Program-made: the position numbers and the translations under genes
Source of the DNA: Pseudomonadota bacterium
Lineage (GTDB): Bacteria > Pseudomonadota > Gammaproteobacteria > UBA11654
Direction of reading: 5' to 3'
DNA length: 21,435 nucleotides
NCBI GenBank assembly: GCA_029979325.1
Contig: JAPOHS010000013.1
Span: 1 to 21,435, forward strand
The notes under the pieces: generated by a model
Seen by the model: only the letters and a program-made list of their open reading frames with translations
The model's database searches: none
Told to the model about the DNA's origin: nothing
Shown here: positions 15,325-21,435 of the stretch, in pieces
Layout: every line of letters begins with the position of its first letter
Position numbering within the stretch: the stretch's first letter is position 1

Positions 15325-16590
15325 ATGGAAATTATTGCTGAGTACGGACAACTTTTTATAATCATTGGCTGTGTTGTTGGCTTCTTTATGGCCTGGGGAA
15401 TTGGTGCCAATGATGTTGCCAATGCGATGGGTACATCAGTTGGGTCAAGAGCATTGACATTAGGCCAAGCTGTAATGGTTGCATGTGTATTTGAATTTGC
15501 AGGTGCATATCTCGCTGGTGGTGAAGTTACTTCAACAATCAGGAAAGGCATCATTGAAGTCGGTGTCATTTCAGATTCACCAGAACTGCTTATTTATGGA
15601 ATGACCTCTGCTTTATTGGCAGCTGGCATTTGGTTACTGATCGCTTCGTACTTTGGGTGGCCGGTATCAACAACACACTCAATAGTCGGAGCAATTGTTG
15701 GTTTTGCAGCAGTCGGTATCAGTGTAGATGTTGTCAATTGGGGAAAGGTTGCATCAATTGTAGCAAGCTGGGTAGTTTCACCGGTTTTGGCTGGAACAAT
15801 TTCATTCCTCCTATTCACCAGTGTAAGACGATTGATACTTCAATCTGACAATCCTTTTATGAGTGCTAAAAGATATGTCCCTTTTTATATGTTTTTGGCT
15901 GGCTTTACAGTTGCAATGGTGACTTTCTTAAAGGGCCTTAAACATGTTGGATTAGAATTTACAGCATCTGAGAGTATCGCATGGGCACTGGTGATTGCAC
16001 TTGTTATCTCCTTGATCGGGACCCTTCTCTTACAAAGAATCGATGATTCTATCAAAGAAAAAAATGGGGCCATGTTTAATGGTGTTGAAAGAGTCTTTGC
16101 TGTACTCATGATATTTACAGCATGTGCGATGGCATTCGCACACGGTTCAAATGATGTTGCAAATGCGATTGGACCTCTTGCAGCAATCGTTTCGGTTGTT
16201 CAATCAGGTGGTGAGATTGCAGCAAAATCGACTCTTCCAGCATGGGTTCTATTGATTGGTGCATCTGGGATCGTAATAGGTCTCGTGATGCTAGGTTATC
16301 GGGTGATGAAAACAATTGGAACTGCGATTACAGAGCTGACTCCAAGCAGAGGGTTTGCTGCAGAGTTAGCGGCTGCAGGTACAGTGGTGATTGCATCAGG
16401 AACGGGTCTCCCAATATCAACCACGCATACGCTCGTTGGGGCAGTGCTTGGTGTAGGTCTTGCAAGAGGCATTGGCGCTATCAATCTGGGTGTTGTAGGG
16501 AAAATTATACTCTCCTGGATCGTGACACTACCTGTCGGCGCAGGCCTATCAATTCTTTTCTTCTTCGCGCTAAAGGGTGCATTTGGCTAA
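15325..16590 (+). CDS. pit: Inorganic phosphate transporter, Pit family
   Basis: Inner-membrane phosphate:cation symporter of 421 residues with about ten hydrophobic helices. The inverted-repeat architecture shows in two copies of the signature: GANDVANAMG at 27-36 and HGSNDVANAIG from H273. Each is followed by a matching re-entrant motif, WPVSTTHSIVGAIVGFA and LPISTTHTLVGAVLGVG. Coupling may be to protons (as metal-phosphate import) or sodium; sequence alone does not tell. AGGGGA lies just before the ATG, and the DUF47 gene is 12 bases upstream. Low-affinity Pit is usually not induced by phosphate starvation, so its place behind a Pho box is notable. Confidence 0.95.
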   Translation: MEIIAEYGQLFIIIGCVVGFFMAWGIGANDVANAMGTSVGSRALTLGQAVMVACVFEFAGAYLAGGEVTSTIRKGIIEVGVISDSPELLIYGMTSALLAAGIWLLIASYFGWPVSTTHSIVGAIVGFAAVGISVDVVNWGKVASIVASWVVSPVLAGTISFLLFTSVRRLILQSDNPFMSAKRYVPFYMFLAGFTVAMVTFLKGLKHVGLEFTASESIAWALVIALVISLIGTLLLQRIDDSIKEKNGAMFNGVERVFAVLMIFTACAMAFAHGSNDVANAIGPLAAIVSVVQSGGEIAAKSTLPAWVLLIGASGIVIGLVMLGYRVMKTIGTAITELTPSRGFAAELAAAGTVVIASGTGLPISTTHTLVGAVLGVGLARGIGAINLGVVGKIILSWIVTLPVGAGLSILFFFALKGAFG

Positions 16591-16627
16591 AAGAAAAATA
16601 TAAACGAAAGATATCCCGGAGTGTGAT

Positions 16628-17668
16628 ATGAATAAAGTTTTAATAACTGCAGTACTTTTATGTCTATTTACTGGAACGCTTGCAGCTGAAGATTTTAATC
16701 TAAGCTATGATTTCCGCTTCAGATATGAATATACAGATGACAGCGGTAAAGCAGATACCAGAAATCGAAACAGAATCAGAACAAGACTTGGTGCAAAATA
16801 CTCAGCCTCTGAAAAGCTTGATCTATTTGTAAGATTTGCAACCGCAGAAGAAAATACCACATCAGGAAATCAAACATTGGGAACTGGCTTTACAGTATCT
16901 GATATCGGTATGGATCAGATGTATCTAAAATATGATCTTTCAAAAAATACCGATCTTTTATTTGGAAAAATGAAAAATCCATTTTTTAAGCCAAATAAAA
17001 GCGAGTTGATATTTGATGGAGACTATAACCCGAAAGGACTTGCATTCACTCTAAAGCATGGAGAAATCTTCTCAAATATTGGCTACATAAAGTTTGATGA
17101 AAATCCCCTACAAACAATTGATTTGAGAAGTCTTCAGGTGGGTTGGAGTAAGAACATCAATGATTTATCCAAGGCAAAGATTTCTTTTGCAATCTATGAT
17201 TTTGATAAATTAAATGAATTTAGTCCAAGCGTGATTACCTTCAATGGAAAAAACTTTGGTAACTCTTTAGATGACAACGGCAATTATCTTTATGACTTCA
17301 GTTTGAAGAATCTCTCATTGGAAATAAAAACAAGTTTGATGAGCATGCCTGCAACCTTTTTTCTGGATATGGTTAAGAACTCAGATGCAGATCAGAATGA
17401 TAGCGGCTTCCAATCTGGATTAAGCCTTGTATTTAGTGATAAATGGAAATTTACATATCTATACAAAGACATCGAATCGGACTCAACCTTTGGTGCATTG
17501 ACTCACTCTGATTTTGGTGGAGGAGGGACAAATCATAAAGGGCATCAATTTAATCTCAGTTATCCAGTTACTAAGAGGTTTTCAGTCGATGTGGTTTGGT
17601 TTGATAACAAAAAGAAGATGACCGTAGATTACAATAAACTCTTCTTGGATTTTAAATATAAGTTGTAA
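16628..17668 (+). CDS. Outer-membrane porin of the Porin_5 (putative porin) type
   Basis: A 346-residue beta-barrel protein. A Sec signal peptide ends at LAA after residue 20 (mature start EDFN). The mature part consists of alternating short amphipathic strands with tight turns. The N-terminal pattern RNRNRIRTRLGAKY, then LFVRFATAEENTTSGNQTLG, resembles the Porin_5 family, in which an arginine-rich first strand and an LATG..NQT-like segment recur. The predicted barrel ends FLDFKYKL. It lies 37 bases after pit, with GGAG before the ATG, and so is probably the last gene of the Pho-box operon; a role in phosphate or anion entry is suggested by context only. It is not recognisably OprP, PhoE or OmpC. 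Confidence 0.78.
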   Translation: MNKVLITAVLLCLFTGTLAAEDFNLSYDFRFRYEYTDDSGKADTRNRNRIRTRLGAKYSASEKLDLFVRFATAEENTTSGNQTLGTGFTVSDIGMDQMYLKYDLSKNTDLLFGKMKNPFFKPNKSELIFDGDYNPKGLAFTLKHGEIFSNIGYIKFDENPLQTIDLRSLQVGWSKNINDLSKAKISFAIYDFDKLNEFSPSVITFNGKNFGNSLDDNGNYLYDFSLKNLSLEIKTSLMSMPATFFLDMVKNSDADQNDSGFQSGLSLVFSDKWKFTYLYKDIESDSTFGALTHSDFGGGGTNHKGHQFNLSYPVTKRFSVDVVWFDNKKKMTVDYNKLFLDFKYKL

Positions 17669-17671
17669 GAA

Positions 17672-17689
17672 AAAATCCTCTTAGATTTT
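17672..17689. terminator. Weak bidirectional hairpin after the porin gene
   Basis: AAAATC (17672-17677) pairs with GATTTT (17684-17689) around a 6-base loop, starting 3 bases after the porin stop codon. On the minus strand the stem is followed by more T residues. With only one G-C pair the stem is weak. It lies between convergent porin and mvaB genes, where a terminator is expected. Confidence 0.35.
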
Positions 17690-17757
17690 GAAATTCAAAG
17701 ATTGAAAAAATAAGTTCCATAATATTTCTGAAACATAAGGGATGTAGTTTAGAGCGT

Positions 17758-17804
17758 GTGAGAGGCAATCTTGGTACACCCCTTCTAGAAGACTAGCTTC
17801 TCAC
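17758..17804. repeat. Inverted repeat spanning the 3' end of mvaB
   Basis: GTGAGAGGC (17758-17766) and GCTTCTCAC (17796-17804) are inverted copies with one mismatch (a G-T pair on the plus-strand RNA), separated by 29 bases. The loop contains the perfect 10-base palindrome CTTCTAGAAG (17782-17791). The right arm is the last codons of mvaB. No T-run follows, so it is not a classic terminator; it may protect the mRNA 3' end or be chance. Confidence 0.35.
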
Positions 17805-18740
17805 AATCCCCCAGCCTTTCTCATAACCAATTGGTAGACCTGAATCTTTTGTAAATCCATATATATTCTCATTCGGTATGAATGACTGAACTTTATTGGT
17901 CACTTCCAGTAGTTTATTGATATCTATTCCGGTTTCTACACCCATTGCATCGAGCATAAATACCAAATCTTCAGTAACAATATTTCCACTTGCTCCTGGT
18001 GCAAATGGGCATCCACCGATTCCGCCCAATGAAGAATCCAATGTGGTTATTCCTTCTTCTAGTGATGCCAGAGCATTGGCAAGCCCAAGCCCGCGTGTAT
18101 TATGCAAATGCATACTTTTCAGATTCTCCTGACCCACTTCTTTTTTTAGAAGTCTGATGAGTCGTTTGATCTGATTTGGATTTGCGTATCCAGTGGTGTC
18201 GGATAAGCCAATTTCATCACAGCCGAGTTCCATCATTCTAGCGCCCAGCTCCAAGACCAAATCTTCCGAAACCTTGCCTTCTAAAGTGCATCCAAATGCA
18301 GTAGAAAGATTGCCTTCAAATTCAGGTCTCATTGATTCCTCAAGTTGTTGTATGTGATCTGAGATTTTTCTGATCTCTTCAAGCACCTCATCATGACTCT
18401 TCTTGAGGTTTGCTTGGCTATGAGTCTCACTCACAGATAAGGGCAAGCAAATCTTATCAGCGCCGGCATCAATTGCATTTTTTGCCCCAATGAAATTTGG
18501 AACCAGTGCAACCACGGTCAGATTTGGAATATCTTTTGCGAATTGAACGATTTCAAAGGCATCTGCCATTTGAGGCAATAATTTTGGAGGAACAAAGGAG
18601 CCAACCTCAATTTCTCTTACTCCAGCTTCCGCCTCGGCTTTGATCCATTCTTTTTTATGTTCAGTCGACATGATGGTATCAATGCTTTGAAGCCCATCTC
18701 TTGGACCAACCTCACTAATTAATACATCAATTTCTTTCAT
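17793..18740 (-). CDS. mvaB: Hydroxymethylglutaryl-CoA lyase
   Basis: DRE-TIM metallolyase of about 315 residues that cleaves HMG-CoA to acetoacetate and acetyl-CoA, the last step of leucine breakdown. The N-terminal EVGPRDGLQ supplies catalytic arginine and metal-binding aspartate, VGSFVPPK follows, SDTTGYANP and HLHNTRGLGLAN carry the metal histidines, and GGIGGCPFAPGASGNIVTED contains the catalytic cysteine. An adjoining GTG at 18743 could add one residue; I chose the ATG at 18738-18740 because AAAGG lies 6 bases upstream of it. It is 18 bases downstream of the alkaline phosphatase gene on the same strand. The rest of a leucine-degradation cluster is not here. Confidence 0.93.
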   Translation of the reverse strand: MKEIDVLISEVGPRDGLQSIDTIMSTEHKKEWIKAEAEAGVREIEVGSFVPPKLLPQMADAFEIVQFAKDIPNLTVVALVPNFIGAKNAIDAGADKICLPLSVSETHSQANLKKSHDEVLEEIRKISDHIQQLEESMRPEFEGNLSTAFGCTLEGKVSEDLVLELGARMMELGCDEIGLSDTTGYANPNQIKRLIRLLKKEVGQENLKSMHLHNTRGLGLANALASLEEGITTLDSSLGGIGGCPFAPGASGNIVTEDLVFMLDAMGVETGIDINKLLEVTNKVQSFIPNENIYGFTKDSGLPIGYEKGWGIVRS

Positions 18741-18758
18741 CACATACCTTTCTTGTTC

Positions 18759-20021
18759 TCAATTCAAATTACACTCTTTGCTAGGAATTTCGCTGGTCCC
18801 AATTGCTTCCTTAAGTGAAAAAAATACATCAGTATTGTCAATTACTCCAGTAAAGTTGATTGCACCAGGTCCATATGAGAATACTGGAATCATGGTACCG
18901 GTGTGTGTTCCTTCTTCTAATGCGGTATTCCATGATACGAGCATGCTGTTACTGGGCTTTCTTCTCAGTTCATCCATTTCAATTAAAAGTCCACCGGTCT
19001 CATGATCAGACAATACTATCAAAAGAGTGTCATCTCTGGATTGAACAAACTCTAGTGCATGACCTACCACATCGTGAAATTCATCCATTTCTTTGTATTG
19101 ATAATCAAAATCATTTTCATGCCCCGCCCAATCAATTTGTGAGCCTTCAGCCATAATAAAGAAGCCAGAACACCCGTTTTGATCCACCATCTTTTTTGAT
19201 TGACCAAGAGTGAACTTAAACATATCCAATAAGCTCGGTTCATCTTCTGACCTGATCAAGCCCTCTTTGGCAAACAGTCCAAATATTCTTTTCGAGGCTC
19301 CTCCATCAAAGCTCATAAGGGCTTCTTTTGAATCAAGGTAGATGCCGTCATTATTAATCATGTCAAGCAAGTTAATTTCATCCTCTCTTTGCCCACCTTT
19401 TGACTCAGGTATAAAAAAATCCTTGCCTCCACCCATTAATATGTGATTTTTTGATTCATACATGCTCTTTGCAATTTCGTCTGTGTTGTATCTTGAGATA
19501 TTGTGAATTGTAAAACCCGCTGGTGTGGCATGAGTGATTTCTGATGTTGCAACAAGGCCAGTGATAAAGCCTTTCTGAAGAAGGATTTCTGTAATGAGCT
19601 CCACATCATCACCATTGCTGTCGACACCTAGATAACGATTTTTTGTTTTAATACCAGAGCTAAGTGCAGTGGCGGATGCAGCAGAGTCAGTAATGAGATT
19701 GTCAAAGGAATGTACTTTGACCAATCCTGTGAATGGAAACCGATCAAATGCTGTTGAATAGTTGGGACCACCTTTAGCAATTTTATATGCTGTGATTTGA
19801 TTAATTCCCATGCCATCGCCAATCAGTACGATGACATTTTTCGCCTTTTTTTCTATTTTTTGTAGTTGCCTTCTTTCGATTTCTTTTGAGAATTCAATAG
19901 GCATTCGTTGTGAAGTTTTCTCCGGTACCTCGACAATAATCGGTGCATATTGATCCAAGTAAAAGATCGTCAAAGCAATAGATAGTATAGCTACCAGTAG
20001 GTATTTAATGATTTGATTCAT
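18759..20021 (-). CDS. phoA: Alkaline phosphatase, membrane-anchored
   Basis: Alkaline phosphatase superfamily phosphomonoesterase of 420 residues, expected to act in the periplasm. The N-terminus has one hydrophobic segment (about 6-22) with no clear cleavage site, so it is probably an inner-membrane signal anchor. D69 in IGDGMG, the nucleophile S113 in TDSAASATAL, THATPAGF, EGSQIDWAGHENDF with metal ligands, LSDHETGG, and the last metal histidine in EGTHTGTMIPVFSYG give a complete two-zinc/magnesium site. It starts within the stop of the acid phosphatase (ATGA overlap), so the pair is translationally coupled. The role is to free phosphate from organic esters, fitting the nearby Pit operon. 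No Pho box is visible before the pair. Confidence 0.93.
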   Translation of the reverse strand: MNQIIKYLLVAILSIALTIFYLDQYAPIIVEVPEKTSQRMPIEFSKEIERRQLQKIEKKAKNVIVLIGDGMGINQITAYKIAKGGPNYSTAFDRFPFTGLVKVHSFDNLITDSAASATALSSGIKTKNRYLGVDSNGDDVELITEILLQKGFITGLVATSEITHATPAGFTIHNISRYNTDEIAKSMYESKNHILMGGGKDFFIPESKGGQREDEINLLDMINNDGIYLDSKEALMSFDGGASKRIFGLFAKEGLIRSEDEPSLLDMFKFTLGQSKKMVDQNGCSGFFIMAEGSQIDWAGHENDFDYQYKEMDEFHDVVGHALEFVQSRDDTLLIVLSDHETGGLLIEMDELRRKPSNSMLVSWNTALEEGTHTGTMIPVFSYGPGAINFTGVIDNTDVFFSLKEAIGTSEIPSKECNLN

Positions 20022-20827
20022 TTAGGATCTAATGCATCAAACTTCTTCTCGACCAGTTCATTCCTAGGGGGGCTGTAATCAAAATCAATGATGGCTCCTT
20101 CCCATGCTCCATACATTGGATTTGCAAGCATATACCAGGATGTGCCCCAGTATTTTTTATATTTTTTAATGGTTTCAACTCGTTCTTTTGGAGAAAGCAG
20201 ATTTTCATTGATGTCTACAAAGTCACCAAAGTTATCACCAAACATCATTACTATTCGATAATCTTTTGCAATCAACTCCCTTCTTGATGTTTTATTAGAT
20301 CCCCACCCATTTTCACCACGTGAAAGGATATGATCCTCTGAGGAGGTATCATAACCAAGTGCTATATAGTTATTGACTGTGGCTTTTTCAATTTCAAGAT
20401 CTCGGTTGGTTACAAAAAATATTTCCACTCCTTTCGACTCTGCATATTGCATGAATTCAAATACTCCAGGCATGAACTCAGCTTGTTCTTCTTTTGCCCA
20501 ATCAAACCATCCATTTGGGTAAGAGATTCCTTTTTCTATAATTCTGGCTTGATATGCACTGTTATCTAGAACAGTTTGATCAACATCAAGAATGATTGCA
20601 GGAGGCTTATCGCTAAAATTTTCTAATTGCTCAAGTGCAGCTGTGTGGCTTTTATCTAATAATAATGCGTCCAAGTTATTCTGTGCTGCACGATAAATGG
20701 TGCTTGAGTTGGCATAAAACTCGGCAGAAGACTGAACGTATAGAGTCGCCATAAGCAATTCATGGTCCTTTTCATTTGCATGAATACTCAATGGAATGAT
20801 GAATAAAAATAGGAAGATATTTTTCAT
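20018..20827 (-). CDS. Class C acid phosphatase / 5'-nucleotidase, e(P4)-like
   Basis: HAD-superfamily phosphatase of 269 residues in the e(P4) lipoprotein/class C acid phosphatase family, which dephosphorylates nucleotides and other monoesters in the periplasm or at the outer membrane. The nucleophile motif is D81-V-D83-Q-T (LDVDQTVLDNS), then FFVTNRD (motif II) and MFGDNFGDF with the metal-binding aspartates. The Sec signal (about 1-17, ending SIHA) has no lipobox cysteine, so unlike e(P4) itself it is probably a soluble periplasmic protein. It overlaps the alkaline phosphatase gene by ATGA. It lies 53 bases after leuD on the same strand, without an obvious promoter or Pho box in that gap. 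Confidence 0.9.
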   Translation of the reverse strand: MKNIFLFLFIIPLSIHANEKDHELLMATLYVQSSAEFYANSSTIYRAAQNNLDALLLDKSHTAALEQLENFSDKPPAIILDVDQTVLDNSAYQARIIEKGISYPNGWFDWAKEEQAEFMPGVFEFMQYAESKGVEIFFVTNRDLEIEKATVNNYIALGYDTSSEDHILSRGENGWGSNKTSRRELIAKDYRIVMMFGDNFGDFVDINENLLSPKERVETIKKYKKYWGTSWYMLANPMYGAWEGAIIDFDYSPPRNELVEKKFDALDPK

Positions 20828-20880
20828 AGCGACATCATAAACTATTTGATTGCAAAAACATCTATTTTGAGATTGCTATT

Positions 20881-21435
20881 TTACAACCACGGATTCTGCT
20901 CTAGATGTTTTTCTTCAAAGGAAGATATTTCGTCATTAAGCTTTAAAGTTTGTTGTATTTCATCCAGACCCTCTAAGAGTGAGGCTTGATATTTTTTATC
21001 GAATTCAAAATTAATTTCAGATGATCCAAAATTGATACTCAATGTCTCCAGGTCAATTAGGATTTGATTTGATTCTGGGTCTTTTTCAACAAAATCAATT
21101 AATTTTTGAAGATCATCAGTGGATAGTTGAATGGGAAGTAAGCCATTTCTTATGCAGTTGCCATAAAAGATTGATCCAAATGTTGAACCAATCACTGCTT
21201 TGATGCCCCATTCTTGTAGTGCCCATACTGCATGCTCTCTTGATGAGCCACAGCCAAAATTATCACCAGTAAGCAGTATGACAGATCGATTAAATGGCTC
21301 ACGATTGAGAATGAATTCATCATTTGGTGTTCTATCAGCAATCGAAGTGTATCTCCACTCTGAAAACAGCCCCTCTGCTAGACCTTTCTTTGAGACAGCC
21401 TTTATTTCTCGGCTGGGTATGATCGCATCGGTATC
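20881..21435 (-). CDS. leuD: 3-isopropylmalate dehydratase small subunit, N-terminus beyond the window
   Basis: LeuD works with LeuC to isomerise 2-isopropylmalate to 3-isopropylmalate in leucine synthesis. The frame is open to the window edge; a start placed at an internal GTG (21193-21195) would give only the C-terminal 104 residues, so I extended it. The visible part begins DTDAIIPSREIK, the conserved N-terminal motif of LeuD, followed by GDNFGCGSSREHAVWAL, the substrate-binding loop, and STFGSIFYGNCIRNGLLP. About 184 residues are present, so only a few tens are missing. leuC would be expected just upstream, outside the window. It is co-directional with the phosphatases and the HMG-CoA lyase. 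Confidence 0.93.
   Translation of the reverse strand, partial: DTDAIIPSREIKAVSKKGLAEGLFSEWRYTSIADRTPNDEFILNREPFNRSVILLTGDNFGCGSSREHAVWALQEWGIKAVIGSTFGSIFYGNCIRNGLLPIQLSTDDLQKLIDFVEKDPESNQILIDLETLSINFGSSEINFEFDKKYQASLLEGLDEIQQTLKLNDEISSFEEKHLEQNPWL

Noticed and set aside
21193..21195. GTG as the start of a separate 104-residue gene
   Set aside because: The frame continues upstream to the window edge with clear LeuD motifs, so this is an internal valine codon.

Overview
The window reads as bacterial chromosome, most likely from a marine or aquatic gammaproteobacterium. The DNA is AT-rich and genes are tightly packed; many touch or overlap by 1-4 bases. Gene content is typical of an aerobic Gram-negative heterotroph: GloB, MoaA/MoaB, PhoB/PhoR, Pit with its DUF47 partner, an outer-membrane porin, Tat and Sec exported proteins and a lipoprotein cytochrome c. 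No mobile element, CRISPR array, phage gene or rRNA is visible. The taxon cannot be fixed from this alone.

Layout. (1) 1-1527: tRNA-Arg(ACG), gloB and moaB on the minus strand. (2) 1621-6614: a plus-strand operon of an omega-amino acid (probably beta-alanine):pyruvate transaminase, CoA-acylating malonate/methylmalonate semialdehyde dehydrogenase, alanine dehydrogenase and moaA. The first three form a closed cycle: the transaminase makes alanine, Ald returns it to pyruvate plus ammonia and NADH, and MmsA turns the semialdehyde into an acyl-CoA. (3) 6650-8754: an acyl-CoA ligase (DmdB-like) and a hotdog thioesterase. (4) 8770-9405, minus: a second metallo-beta-lactamase-fold hydrolase. (5) 9486-12681: three exported proteins: a 592-residue ferrochelatase-like lipoprotein, a Tat-exported DUF1838 protein translated directly after it, and a lipoprotein c-type cytochrome with its own promoter. 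This is the least familiar part of the window.

(6) 12771-17668: a phosphate block with phoB, a phoR that lacks membrane segments, a clear Pho box, a DUF47/PhoU-like protein, a Pit phosphate transporter and a Porin_5-type porin. (7) 17793-21435, minus: leuD (cut by the window edge), a class C (e(P4)-type) acid phosphatase, a membrane-anchored alkaline phosphatase overlapping it by ATGA, and an HMG-CoA lyase. Regions 6 and 7 together suggest a phosphate-scavenging neighbourhood: phosphatases release phosphate in the periplasm, the porin may admit solutes, Pit imports phosphate, and PhoB/PhoR control at least the Pit operon.

No gene-free stretch exceeds about 130 bases. The main leads are the ferrochelatase-like lipoprotein/DUF1838 pair, the soluble PhoR, and the Pho box placed in front of a Pit-type rather than a Pst-type transporter.
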